A DNA stretch of 64,000 nt, taken from Abelmoschus esculentus (Eukaryota > Streptophyta > Magnoliopsida > Malvales > Malvaceae). This document shows positions 11,748-24,575 of the stretch, piece by piece; positions within the stretch are counted from its first letter, which is position 1; every line of letters starts with the position of its first letter. The stretch is taken from assembly GCA_035048815.1 (NCBI GenBank), contig JAUCBN010000003.1:26520001-26584000 (forward strand). Direction: 5' to 3'. The translations under genes and the position numbers were made by a program. The notes beneath the pieces were generated by a model. That model saw only the letters and a program-made list of their open reading frames with translations, was not told the DNA's origin and did no database searches.

Positions 11748-12360
11748 TTGTGCACCAAAACTGCCGGACTGCTTATAAAAATATCGATTCCTTTGGCTGA
11801 TTCAATCGGTAATATTGATTCTTCGACGATAAAAACAATGACCAAGAATGAATTTATCGAACACTTTCTCTTCTCACACAAGTCCCGAGAAAAATCTCCA
11901 TCCAAACACTCAAAGGTTTTCAACTTTCGATAGCACGGATATGGGAAACTGGAAAGTGCTGGTATAATGTTTGGCAACTGAGAAAACTGAGTGGACAGGA
12001 GAAGGTAAGCTAAGCTCGTTTCCAGGTCATTTGTTTGTGATACAAATAGAAAGCTTGGGGAAAAAAAGAGAGAAAAAAACAGACAATGCTATTAGGGGAA
12101 GATTGTAGTACTGAGAAAGGGAAAGTGTTGGTTTGATGGTAAGGGGAAGAACATATAGACAGGGTACGATGAGGTCCTTTAACTACTTTAGTTGTGAATG
12201 TGAGGCTGCCAATTCCTGTCCTCTTGTCTTGTCTTGGTATTTCTGTTTTAGGGTTTACATCTTCTGTTCTATGGCTGGCAAAATTATTTAAATAAACTTT
12301 TTTTATTATTTAAATTTAAAAATATACCCCTCCCAATCTATACCCTGTGAGGACACGTAA

Positions 12361-12420
12361 GAAGAAGTCGCTTCCTACACAAAGTGATTTCAAAAGTCAC
12401 TCTGTGCAGGAAGCGACTTT
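12361..12420. repeat. Short near-perfect hairpin
   Basis: The arm aagtcgcttcctacacaa (from 12364) pairs with the complement ending near 12419 (gtgcaggaagcgactt), giving a stem of about 23 bp with two mismatches around a loop near 12387-12395. A partial third copy of the motif lies at 12476-12500 (aatcgctctgcacagaacg). The sequence does not say what it is; it may be a MITE remnant. Confidence 0.5.
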
Positions 12421-12574
12421 TGGTTGATTTGGCATCCCTTACCACATAAGCCATTAATTATAATGTGGATAAGAAATCGCTCTGCACAGAACGATTTCCC
12501 GAAGCATAAAACCCTAGATTCAAGAAATCACTTTGTACACAGCTAATTAGGATTCTTTTGAGCTCATGATACCT

Positions 12575-13010
12575 AAAAGGTTTCAAACTCACAATCTAGA
12601 GGAGAGGATGACAATCGAATTATCGAAAACTTTAATCACTTACTTTAAAAATTATTGATTAATATCGAAAATGTTAAAATTGATGCAACACGACGAGTAT
12701 AAGACTCAAAGTATGATACTTAGAGACGGATTGTATTAAATAAGATGGTCGACGGTAGAGATGAATACTCAATCAAGTTAAAAAAATTAAGTTAGTCAAG
12801 TTAAAGGGAGAATGAGAAAAATTTTGTTCCTAAAAAATTTCGAACACACAAATTAGAAGAAAAAAAAGGTGACAACCGAAAACTTTAACCACTTTAAAAA
12901 TTGTTGACTAACTTTGAAAATGTCAAAATTGACGCGAATATAAAGTATGTTACTTAGAGATGGACGGTATTAAATAAGACGGTCGATAGTAGGGGTGAAT
13001 ATTCATTCGA
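12575..13010. repeat. Diverged tandem duplication, about 200-250 bp unit
   Basis: The segment 12575-12800 (cgaaaactttaatcact, gatacttagagacgga, taaataagatggtcga) is repeated in the same order at about 12826-13010 (cgaaaactttaaccact, gttacttagagatgga, taaataagacggtcga), with many substitutions. No coding potential is evident. Confidence 0.6.
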
Positions 13011-13495
13011 GTTGAGTTGCGTTAAATTTTTTTGAGTTATTCGAGTTGAAGTGCTTTACAACTCAAATTTTTTATTTTTGAATTAAGTTTATAAAATTCG
13101 AGTAAAATCAACTTTTTGAGTTTCTATATAAATTTAATTATAATTATTTATTAATACATGTTATAGTACTGTTTTATTTTAATTTAAACGACTTTATCTA
13201 ATTATATGAGATATGTATATATATTTTTTTATATTTTTCATATATGGTATATATTTCTTCATAATTTTTATATCAATATATATATCAGGAAAAAGTGAGA
13301 AACCCGATTTAAACTTAAAAATTAATCTATTAATTACTAAAATTTTTGAGTTATTCAAATTTTTATTTTATAATTTAATCTTTATTATTATTTTTTTTAA
13401 TTAAGACAAATCGTATTATTCTCCACAAATTAAGTTAAAAATTTGATTGTTTTAAACCGAATTAAATTTTACTCACCTTAATTTATGGTACTCAT
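12990..13495. repeat. Degenerate hAT-like MITE (GAGTCGAGT-rich family)
   Basis: It starts taggggtgaatattc and ends ttttactcacctta, imperfect inverted ends like those at 30505-31052. The interior has repeated gagttattcgag words. No clear target duplication remains. Confidence 0.5.
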
Positions 13496-13654
13496 TTTGA
13501 TATTTATTGTAATATTAACGAGTACTTAATTAACTGAAGCAACTTATGATTATAATTGTATTAACGTATACATATGGGAAAGTAGCATTTTGATCAAGCA
13601 TAACAATTTGTCTAAAAAAAGACCATTTTTATTTGCTTCCAAGATGTTATGAAC

Positions 13655-14190
13655 ATGTGCAAATTTATCTTTTTCTTTTATCGTGTTTCTTTTTATGTTC
13701 TTACTTTAAATTAGTAGATTTAGGGTTTAGGGTTTAAGATTTAAGTTAAAATTTGTGGTTAGAGTTTAGAGAATTAGGAGTATTATGTATTTTTTAGGGT
13801 ACAAGGTTTAGGGTTTAAGCATGGACGAAGCCATGTTGCACGTGGGAGGGTTTTTGCCCCTCCCAAATTTTTTTGGTATAATTACATTTAATGTCCTTCG
13901 TAATTTAGATAGTAATAAGGCTTTTGCCACTCCCAATTTTTAGATTTAAAGGCTTAATATACCTTTTCCCTTCCCACTATTCGATCCTGGCTTCGTCCCT
14001 GGGTTTAAGGATCAATGTTAGAAGTTGTGGTTAGAGTTTAGAGAATTAAGGGTATTGTGTATTTTTTAGGATTTAGAGTTTAAGGTTTAAGATATAGAAA
14101 ATTGGGTTAAGTTTTAAATTTTAAAATTTATTTTTTAAAAAAATTAACAAAGACAAAAAAAAAACATAAATAAAGACAGATTTCTACTCG
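13655..14190 (-). repeat. Telomere-word MITE, reverse-oriented copy with nested insert
   Basis: The interior is built of degenerate TTTAGGG words. A segment with the core tggttagagtttagagaat is present twice (about 13723-13819 and 14003-14095), on either side of a 181-bp insert. It belongs to the family also found at 14400-14770, 25158-25411, 53555-53800, 58441-58688 and 60043-60272. Confidence 0.6.
13820..14000. repeat. 181-bp TIR element nested in the telomere-word MITE
   Basis: Inverted ends catggacgaagcc and ggcttcgtccct enclose CT-rich sequence (gcccctcccaa and gccactcccaa repeated). Flanks gggtttaag (13811-13819, 14001-14009) could be a 9-bp target duplication, but the host repeat itself contains this word, so the duplication is not decisive. 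Confidence 0.55.
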
Positions 14191-14235
14191 TTATGAACCG
14201 AGATGTATTAGCTTATTATGTGATACTATTTCCTC

Positions 14236-14915
14236 AATATGCAGGGGGAGGAAAAATTATTACATGGACTCATTTTACCACCTAAAATATGATCCCAACC
14301 AATTAAATTAAGACATATAATATATTTTTCCATATCATATTCACACATGAGCATCATCCAAATCATTCACTTTAATGCCTTTAATTTAAAAAAAGAAAAA
14401 ATATTACCAAAGATTTTTTACTTTGTCTTCCTCTTTATTGTTTAATTTTTAAAATTATTTTTTTATAACCCTAACCCAACCCTAAACCTTAACCTTAACC
14501 CTAAACTCTAACCCTATCCCTAAACCCTAAACCCTAAACCTAAACAATAACCCCAAACCATAAACCCTAACTCTAACCCTAAATCATAAACCTAAGCACT
14601 AAACCCTAGACCATATAAATCTTAAACCCTAAATCATAAACCCCTAATCCCTAACTCCAAACCCTAAACTCTAAACCCTAAACCCCAAATATATAACAAA
14701 ATAATTAAGAAAATTTTAAAGAACAAAAAGAAAGATGACACAAGAAATCTTTGATAATTTTTTTTTTTTTTTTAAATCAAAGACATTAAATTAGATTATT
14801 TGGACAATGCTTATATGTAAATATAATATAAAAAATATATTATATGTCTTAATTTAATTAGTTGAGGATCATATCTTAAGTAATGAAACGATTTCATATA
14901 ATAATTTCTCAAAGG
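14236..14915. repeat. Foldback element with long inverted arms and CCCTAAA-like core
   Basis: The left arm (about 14240-14395; catatgatcc-like and ttaaattaagacatataat) is inverted at about 14790-14905 (attatatgtcttaattta, gatcatatctta). Inner inverted ends (caaagattt near 14409 and its complement near 14745) enclose roughly 230 bp of degenerate CCCTAAA/CCCTAACC words (14467-14690). This looks like one MITE nested in, or grown from, another. Confidence 0.6.
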
Positions 14916-15616
14916 GGGGAGGGAACTTTAGCACACCAACCTTTTGAATTTATTTCCTCAATCGATCACAAACGAAATCAGAAATTTTAGATTATAGTAT
15001 TAAAATTTTAGAATTAATTGGAGTTTTTACGTTAATAATATTGTTTAAATTATTTTTCCAACAATACCATATTTTTCATTTTATTTTTAAAAATATAGAA
15101 TTTTACTATAGCAAATCAGAAGTTCGGTAGATTATAATCTAACTTTGAATAGTGTTTTATCCAAAAAATAATATAAAAAAATTGATATTATTTAAAGTCT
15201 GATTATAATTTATTCGTTTTCAAATAATAATCTAAAAAATTAGATAAAATACTATTCAAAGTTGGATTGTAATCCATCCGTTTCTGAACAATGTTATTTT
15301 ATTATTATTATTTTAAGATAAAATATTATTTAAATCAAATTGTAATTCAGTCGTTTTATTATGATTTGAACAATAATTTATAATATTATAAAAATAGTTT
15401 AAAGAAAATCATATTTTTATAAATAAAATTAAAAATTAATATTTTAATAATTTCAACTAATTAATTTATATTTTATCAAAAACGAGTGAATTCAAATGGT
15501 AATTATTAATTTTTAAAAAAAAACAATTATTTTTAAAAAAAATGATATCGATTTTTTACTACCGCAGCTACACCCAACAAGTCAACCCAGGTAAGTCTGA
15601 AAGTGCAGTACTGGTA

Positions 15617-15664
15617 GGAGACCAGACCAGGCCAGGCCAGACCAGACCAGACCAGACCAGACGG
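15617..15664 (+). repeat. CCAGA pentanucleotide microsatellite
   Basis: About nine units of agacc/aggcc occur in tandem (accaggccaggccagaccag and onward). It is GC-rich within very AT-rich surroundings. Open frames across it are simple-repeat artefacts. Confidence 0.9.
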
Positions 15665-15784
15665 GACCACACGCCGAACAAGTGCCAAACACACAGCTGT
15701 TTCACCTTGGACTTATACGCCTTCACTGAACGAGCATCTAACATGATATCGACGTATGGGTTAACTACGTTATATACCACTTAA

Positions 15785-18593
15785 TTATGACGGTTGATTT
15801 AAAAATATTATTAAATTTAAAAAAAAATAAAATTAACACTAAATTATAGTTTATGAATAAAAAATATTATTTCGTTATTAACCTATAACACTCCGTTAAA
15901 TTAAAACGTTATCGTTTTACTGTGATTATTTTAAAATTTAATTTAACCCAAAACGATATTGTTTTGTGTCGCACGTGTGAAGTACTACGTAATTATAGTG
16001 CAAGTATACACTTTACCAAGTTATAGTATAAAAGATATCGTCTCCACGGAAATTAGTGTTATTCTCACAATTTTTTTTTCTTGCACGAGAAATATACGAA
16101 CACAAGTAAATTGATTGAGTTTTGGTTTTAAACCAATGTAAATAACTAGAGCAATTAAAGTAAATAATTAGAAATCAAGGATGAAAGATAGGCCAGATTA
16201 GATTATCGTAGTGTGAAATTAGAGTGTAATTATCTTGGTTTTGTGATGCAAAATCAATAATACCGTCTCAATAGGTCACTAAAGAGTTACCGCAGCAAGT
16301 AGTTCTGGTTGCCTCGACGGGGTTATGCCTAGGTGGCAAGTTGATGATTCAAAGTTCGACAAAACATCCTTTGGTGACTCCTTATTCCCTAATTTGGAGT
16401 GCTATTAATACTTAAGTCTTGATGATACCTCCCGACGTGAATTAAGGATGAACACCAACCGAAGTTATATTTCTTTTAGTCGTTGAAACTCAAACTTATC
16501 TCTAAGTCAAAATAGCCTTTACCGAAGTAGATAAAAATCATGTTTATTTATTTTGTGAGGCTAACTCTCCTGATATTAGACAAATTCATTTTTCCTCACA
16601 AACTTTTCTTCCGAGGTTGAGTACAAGAAATAGTACGAACCAAGAATAAATAAACTTTGAATTCAAATTTACATTAATCAAAACTTAAATAAAGTATAAA
16701 CTTCTTCTCACAACTACCCCACAAACTAATCTAGGCCCTAAGAGAATTTAGAACATGAAAAAGGTAGGGTTTCGACTAGATGAAGATTTGATTTCAAGAT
16801 GATCAGGATACCTTGCTCTCTACCTAAAGTATGATATATAAGTTAAGTCTAGGTCAAATACTTCTAAAAATAGGAGTTCAATTTGAAATTAAATATAACT
16901 TTATTATATAAATAAAAAAAATTTAATTTAATTCTTAATTTACTCCTATTTAACTTTTCACACGTGGTTGTGATTGTGTCTTTTCTTGCTCTTTTTTTCT
17001 CCGTTCGTTTTGTAGCTTGTCTTGAAAAAAATTTCTTTTTATCTTCTTCAAGTCCTACACCATATCAACATGTCCAAGTACTGTCTCGACGACATATTTT
17101 ATTGTCTCAGCGTGTGCAATACTTTGTCTCATCTTGATCTAGTTTGATCCGTTCATTCTTCAACTCAGCATTTCTCAACAACATTTGGTTACCTTGGACT
17201 GCACTCTTCTTTTTCTGCAACGGCAAAGTGCTGTCAAGGCGACGTATTACTTGTCACAGAATAAAACAACATCAATATCTTTTTTCACTAAATACTGTAT
17301 AAATTCTATAATTAAGTAAAATTATTTTAAGTTTATGAAAATATGCAGAAATGACCAATAATTAACTCATAAGCTAACAATAATTATAGAAAAAGGGACA
17401 TATAAATTAGAAATATTGTGTATTTATTATTTTGATTGAGCGAAAATATCAAAATCATATACCTAAGAGTTTAAATTGAAAAATGATATTTTGATTTAAC
17501 AAATATGTTAAGAGTCAATGACGAAGTGATATTTTCAAATCACAAATAAAAATTCAATGTTAGGTTTAATTTTTTAAAAGTTTAATAATATTTTCGAGTC
17601 AACAATCATATAATTGAATAATACATGTTGTAGTTAACTCTACTACAATACATGTTAATGCGAGAACAAAGAGATTAAGTTTAAATTTTTTTTACGATAT
17701 TTGATTTTAATATATTATTTAAAAATATTATAAAAAATATAAAAAGTTTATTTAATTTGATTTTTAATTTATTTTAAAATAATTTAATTATAAATATAAT
17801 CTTTAAATTTCTAAAATTTTATTTAAAATTTTTAATAATGATATTTAACGGTCTTGTCATAAAATTTTCCAAAAAAAATATAATTTTGTAATATTTAACT
17901 CTAACCTCAAATTACTAGGGAGTTCAATCGGTTAAACTACTTAACTGAACTACTAAATATAATTTTGTAATATTTATGAACTAAATTTTATATATTAATC
18001 GTAAATTTAAATGTTTTTTAATTAATAAAATTGAAAAAAAATAGTTAATTCAATCTATTTTTAAATTAATTAAAATTTATTATAAAAGTTTAGGTAAATT
18101 ATATAAATGATCAATGGATTATATTAAAAGGATATTTTAGCCACTAAATTTTTAAAAATTATTATAAAATAATTATTGATTCATTGCACGTAATAAATTA
18201 GTGATAAATATTAAAAAATTCAATAATTAATTTTTAATAATTTAATGGTTATTTTATGTTAGTTTGATAAATTTTAATGTTCATTTTATTATATATCAAA
18301 AAATTTAATGATTATTTTATAATTTTTAAAATTTTAATGAGTAAAAATACATATATATATATATAAAATATGTAAAATATATAATACATAAAAAAAACTG
18401 AATAATTCGATTAATTAACTAATTTCGAATCAAATTAATTAATAACCAAAATTTAAAAAATCATTATTCATTAACTGACCGACAGTAAAATCAACCAAGT
18501 GATTAACAAAAAAAAATCAGAACTAAATCCAAATTCTCAAGCCCACAAACTAAAATCGAAAGACAAAAAGAATGATTAAGAACAAACTTGTAC
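15785..18593. other. Gene-free AT-rich DNA, probable old TE debris
   Basis: No open frame with recognisable protein was seen on either strand. The stretch 15980-17300 is less AT-rich and has the texture of an LTR or leader (ttgcacgagaaatatacgaa, repeated cgacgacatattt-like and tgtctc words), but I find no partner LTR, primer site or pol fragment. 17300-18590 is dominated by A/T runs with weak local palindromes. Confidence 0.5.
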
Positions 18594-19103
18594 TTGGATC
18601 GATAACAAGTTGAGTCCGAGTTTGGTTAGGTTAGGTTCAGCGAGTTTGGAATTTTAGGCTTGGATTCAGCTCGAAAATAATATTATTGGGCTCGAGCTCG
18701 AAGCTCAGCGGGCCTGGCTCAACTTAAAATAGACAATTTTATTATATTTTTCTATAAAAGATCTCGTTAAAAACTCTTTTCATAACTAACACCGAAAGGA
18801 AATTCAATATTGAGAAAGGAAAAAATGTCTAATTTATTTTCAGTGAATTTCTCTTATTTTATTTTATTGTTTTTCTTTTGCTAAAGATATTAATTTTAAT
18901 GTATATGTAATATATATATAATATAATTATTCCGAGTCTGTTCACGAGCTTTTCGAGCCGAGTTTGAGTAGACTTAGCTCGTTAAGGTCTTGAACCGAAT
19001 TAGAACCTGAATCGAACTCACTCAAACCGAATTTTAACCAAACTTTGAACAAGTCAAATTCAAATAGTTTACGAGCCGGTCAAACTCATTATCACGCTCC
19101 TTG
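18594..19103. repeat. hAT-type MITE (510 bp) with perfect 8-bp target duplication
   Basis: Its ends ttggatcgataacaagttgag and actcattatcacgctccttg are imperfect inverted copies. The flanks are acttgtac on both sides (18586-18593 and 19104-19111). The interior has gagctcgaagctcag and cgagcttttcgagccgag words shared with the copy at 62966-63344. Confidence 0.8.
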
Positions 19104-19266
19104 ACTTGTACACCAGGATAGTACGAACTACGAAAAGTGAAAGAAAATCTGTGAATGGGAAGTACAAATGCAGCAATCTCATGGATTGCCAAGCGGCTGG
19201 AACAAATCCTTTTCTTGTTTGCCTGAGGAACAATATCAAACTTCCTAGTTGAAGAGTAAAATGATG

Positions 19267-19306
19267 CTATGTATATGTATATGTATACGTATATGTATAT
19301 GTATAA
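19267..19306. repeat. TATATG hexanucleotide microsatellite
   Basis: Tandem gtatat/gtatac units run as atgtatatgtatatgtatac and onward. Confidence 0.85.
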
Positions 19307-19853
19307 ACAGTTGTCATCCACGTTCAACTTCTGTTATGTTCATATAGGTTTCGACTTTAAATGTAAAAGGATATGGTTTAAGCACTTATTTGACAATTAA
19401 ATCTCGAAATTATCCATTTTCGATGAATTGAATCTTTTTAATAGGTTATGGAGCAGACCTTCGTTGAATGCTGAACTTTTTTTCATCTTTAAAGGGTCTA
19501 AGCAGGAGAATGGTAGCTGGGGCATCCGCCGGTCCGATGACAAGTGGATTATATAGGGTTTTATTTATGGAGCCAGCCAAGCACATACTCTGGCCATATG
19601 CCTTGATATATTTTATATATTTTGTATTTAAGAGTATAAATAAATAGAATGTTCGACGAACTATTCATGAATCGTTCGTATAACGTTTGTTTATTAAGTT
19701 AAAAAACGAGAAATCCGCTTTTATTTTTCCTTCTATTTTTTACATTCTAAATATTAGTGAAGGTAGAGACCAAATTAAATATATGATAAATTTTAGAGTT
19801 CAAGTTGTGAAGCCTAACGAGCTTAAGGACTAGTGGTGTAATTTCATCAATTT

Positions 19854-20091
19854 TGTCGGTAATACTTATTAAGATAGACTTCTATTCTATAGGAATTTAT
19901 CATTTAAGATAAATACCTATCTTTTAGGAGTTCTATTAGTTTTATTTATTTTATCTTCTTAGGTGATAGAGTCCTATCTTATTTAAGTTTTCTACTTCTT
20001 TGTAAACTCTTATTTAGGAATCTATATAATTAGACTTCAAGTTAATTAATAAAGTAACGACACATAGCATTACTTAGACTATGTTTTTATA
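19854..20091 (+). repeat. 5' LTR of the second Copia element
   Basis: It begins TGTCGGTAATAC and ends ttttata, directly followed by the tRNA-Met-type primer-binding site at 20092. It is the same length as the 3' LTR. Confidence 0.95.
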
Positions 20092-23000
20092 TGGTATCAA
20101 AGTCAGGTTAGAACGATCATCCATCTGATTCTAGTCCTCTCTTTCTTTTTTTCTCGGTTATTCTTTCATCATGACTAACCTAGATCCATCGAATTCTGAG
20201 GTTAGTAGTCGGAATAACTCTTCACAATCAGAATATATACTTTCTGATTCCTCTTTTTCACCCATTACTACCTATAAACTAAATGGCCATAACTACCTCT
20301 CATGGTCCCAGTCGGTTCGTCTTTACATCATTGGTCAAAGAAAAGATACTTACCTCTCTGAATCCATATCAATTCCAGTCACTATAGACCCCAAATACAG
20401 CACTTGAATGAACGAGAACACCATGATCATGTCATGGCTCATCAACTCAATGATTCCAGAAGTATGGGAAAACTTTATGCTATACCAGACTGCTGCAGAG
20501 ATATGGACATCAGCCAAAGACACTTATTCAAGTGCTGATAATACTTTAGAGCTTTTTGCAGTGGAGAATCATATAAAGAATCTTCGACAAGGAGATCTAC
20601 AAGTTGTGTAATATTTTGGAATCTTGAATAAATATTGGCAGCAAATTGATTTGTATGAAAATATTCAATAGAGGTGTCAAGAGGATAAAAGTCTGTATGA
20701 AAACCAGAAGAATCATAGACAAATCTTCCAGTTTCTATGTAGATTGAATGAAGAGTTTGCTAGTGTCAGAGGAAGGATTCTGACCTCTAAACCTCTCCCT
20801 TTGTTGTGAGAAGTCTTCTCAAAAATAAAGAAGGAGAAAAGCAGAAAGTCCCTAATGGTTCTAACACATACACAATCAGAAACTTCAGCCTTGGTGGTTA
20901 CTTCTAGGAACCAACAAAAGAAAAGTAGGCCATGATGTGAACACTGTAAAAAGATGGGACATGTCAAAGATCAGTGTTGAAAATTACATGGCCAAACACA
21001 GGATTAGAAGTCAAATCGAGCAAAATTTCAAAGAGAGGCTCGTCAGGTTACTCAAGAAGATGTGACCAGCCCCTTCAGTAGAAAGCAGATTGAAGATTTG
21101 CAGCAACTTCTCAATTCTATGGCAGCTAAACCTTCTACAGAGGCTTATGTTGTTACTGTAGGTATTGGTTCATTTGATAAATCGGTACAATGAATAGTGA
21201 ACTCAGGGGCAACAGATCATATGACAGGGAATTTGACTTTACTGAAAAATTATAGTGAGAGTAGTCTTCATGCATCAATTCGCATTGCTGATGGTTCTCT
21301 TACTAGTGTAAAAGGAAGTGGTTCAGTCACTTTAAATGATGGTTTTGTTATTCACAATGTTTTTTATTCCTATAACTAACTTACAATTTATTATCAATTA
21401 GCAAGTTAATTCAAGATACACATTGTAATATTGTGTTTGGTGTTGGTGGTTGTATTTTTCAAGAACAAGAATCGAGGAAGGTGATTGACAGTGCTAGACT
21501 TAACAAAGGTCTTTACACCCTTAAACATGTTACACCTCAAACCATGGCTCTCTCTACTCAGCTTAGGAAACCAGACTTAGGGTCAAATGATGTTTTGTTA
21601 TGGCATTATAGATTAGGTCATCTTAGTTTTTTCTATTTATCAAAAATATTCTCAATTTTATTTATTAATAAAAGTCCTTCTCATTTTCTATGTGAATTCT
21701 GCCAATTTGTCAAACATACTCGGAAACCTTACAATCCTAAAAAGTTTGAACCTACTCATCTTTTTTCAATCATACATATCGATATATGGGGACCCTCCTC
21801 TGTTAAAAGTATATCTGGGTACAAATGGTTTGTTTCCTTCATTGATGACTTCTCTAGAACTACATGGGTTTATCTTATGAAATAAAAGTATGAGGTTGTT
21901 TTTATTTTTCGACAAATTTACCAGAAAATCATCACTCAGTTTGATTAAAAATAAAAATCCTTTGAAGGGATAATAAGAGTGAGTACTTGAGTCAATCTCT
22001 TAGGTCTTTCTTTGAGGAGAAAGGGATTGTTCATCTTACCTTTTGTGTGAATACTCCTCAGCAAAATAGGGTTGCTGAGCGAAAAAATAGACATATTCTT
22101 GAGGCTACAAGGTCGATCATGTTTACTTCGAGTGTACCTAAATACTTGTGGGGGAAAACCATTCTTACAGCTACATACCTTATCAATCGAATGCCCTGTA
22201 AGACCCTCGATTTTAAGATTCACACTGGGATTCTCTTCCATCAATTTCCTCACCTTAAACCCTTAAATTCGAATCTAACTCCTCGAGTATTCGGATGTAC
22301 TGCCTTTGTTCATATCCACCATCATACTAGAGAAAATTTAGATCCCAAGTCTGTCAAATGTGTGTTCATCGGATACTCCTCGAGTTAAAAAGGGTATAAA
22401 TGTTATTCCCCATCTACCAGAAAAACTTATGTATCCTTTGATGTCACCTTTTTTGAAGATAAACCTTTTTTCTCCCAGGCCAAACTTCAGGGGAGAACCT
22501 TACTGAATTTCAACCTGCTCATATATCTAATCCCATCTCACAGCCGAGTATAACACCTCTTGTGATCATTAATTCTCAGCATTCTATTGATCTAGTACCA
22601 AATGATGAGAAAGATCTAAATGATTCTGTCGAGGAGGAGAACTTACCTACTTCTTTGTCTTCACAATCCAATCCATACAAAACTCCTTCAAACTTGAGAA
22701 ACCTACCTAGCAATAACCTCGAAACCTTAACACCTCAACTTAAGGTGTACTCCAGAAGAAAAAGAACCTTAGTCGAAGACATTAGTCAATCTAGCAATGT
22801 CCAACAACCAGATTTGATTCATGTTGCTGAAACAGAAGTACATGAGACTGAAATCGAGAGTAATGAAGGGTCCAAAGAGGTTGTCACTTTAGATCTTGAT
22901 GATTTTTCTATTGCCATTAGGAAAAGGATAAAAAAATATACTGCACACTCCATAAATAGATATGTTGCATATGGGAAATTACATTATGATTTTAAGGCTT

Positions 23001-24575
23001 TTACTGTTAATATTAATCATGAAAGGATACCAAAGAATGTGACAGAAACTTTTCAGTCACCAAAATGGAGAAAGGCTGTGGAAGAGAAGATAAAGGCTCT
23101 GCAAAAGAATGATACATGGGAGTTGACAGATTTGCCAATTGAAAAGAAGGTTGTTAGTTGCAGGTGGATATTTACCATTAAATATCACTCGGATGAGAGC
23201 ATAGAAAGGCATAAAGCAAGGCTGGTTGGTAAAGGTTTCTCTCAGAATTATGACATTGATTACCAAGAGACGTTTGCTCCAGTGGCAAAATTAAATACAA
23301 TCAGAGTGCTACTGTCAATAGCTGTCAATATGGACTGAAAGCTACATCAATTGGATATAAAGAATGCGTTCTTAAATGGAAATCTAGATGAGAATGTTTA
23401 TATGAAAATTTCACCAGGATTAGAAAGAAAAGTTACCAAGAATACTGTTTGCAAACTCAAGAAGTCTTTATATGGGTTAAAATAGTCTTTCAGAGCTTGG
23501 TTTGATCGTTTTACTAAAGCAGTTGTTCAGAGTGGATTTAGACAGAGTCAAGCAGATCATACTCTTTTCAAAAAGATGGCATCAAATGGTAAAGTTACTC
23601 TTCTAATTATATATGTGGATGATATAATTGTTACCGGAGATGATAATGAAGAAGTAGAGAGGCTAAAGAGAAATCTAGCAAGAGAATTTGAAATCAAAGA
23701 TCTCGTAACTATGAGATAATTTTTGGGTATGGAAGTGGCACGATCCAAGGAAGGACTAGTGATCAATCAACGAAAATATGTGTTAGATCTACTTGTCGAA
23801 ACAGGAATGCTTGGTCGCAAACCAATTGAAACTCCAATGAAACCAGGGTTGAAATTTAGCAAGGAAGATACAAGAGACCTTACACATAAAGAAACCTACA
23901 AAAGACTAGTGGGTAAGCTAATCTATCTTTCACTTACTCGACTTGACATTGCATACGCAGTAAGCATTGTTAGCCAATACACAAGTGTTCCATGAGAAGA
24001 ACATATGGAAACAGTCAACAAAATTCTGAGGTACTTAAAATGTACATCTGGAGTTGGATTTATCTTCAGAAAAAGTCAAGACAAGAGTGTGAAGGTTTAC
24101 ACAGATGCTAGTTGAGCAGGTGAGTTAACAGACAGGAGATCTGTTAGTGGCTATTGTACCTATGTTTGGGGTAACTTAATCACATGGAGGAGCAAGAAAC
24201 AAGTTGTTGTCTCTTGGAGTAGTGCTGAATTAGAATTTAGAGCAATGGCTCTTAGAATTTGTGAAGGGATATGGATTAAAAAGATACTCATAAAACTTGG
24301 ATTGGATCAAGAGAAAGGTTTTGAGATATTCAGTGATAGCCAGTCAGCTATGAGTATAGCTAAGAATTCAGTTCAGCATGATAGAACAAAGCACATTGAG
24401 ATAGATCGACATTTCATCCATGAGAAGGTCAACAATGGAGTAGCCAACTTGAAATACATTCCTACAAAGAAACAGCTAGCAGATATCTTCATCAAAGCTC
24501 TACCGAGAGTAACTTTTGATGAACTCTCATCCAAACTGGGTATATACAACATATATACACCAGTTTGAAGGGGAG

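Noticed and set aside
11616..11977. Overlapping open frames of about 100 codons on both strands
   Set aside because: They overlap the first exon and leader of the REC-like pseudogene; only MAPKTGKTKAHKAKG has family support.
14467..14690. True telomere or chromosome end (CCCTAAA words)
   Set aside because: The repeats are degenerate, short, flanked by inverted repeats and recur in small dispersed MITEs in both orientations.
15542..15784. Open frames of 70-80 codons on both strands over the CCAGA tract
   Set aside because: They are translations of a pentanucleotide repeat; open frames on both strands are expected from the repeat alone.
15980..17300. An LTR or retrotransposon leader
   Set aside because: No matching second LTR, primer-binding site or protein fragment was found, so it is left as unclassified debris.
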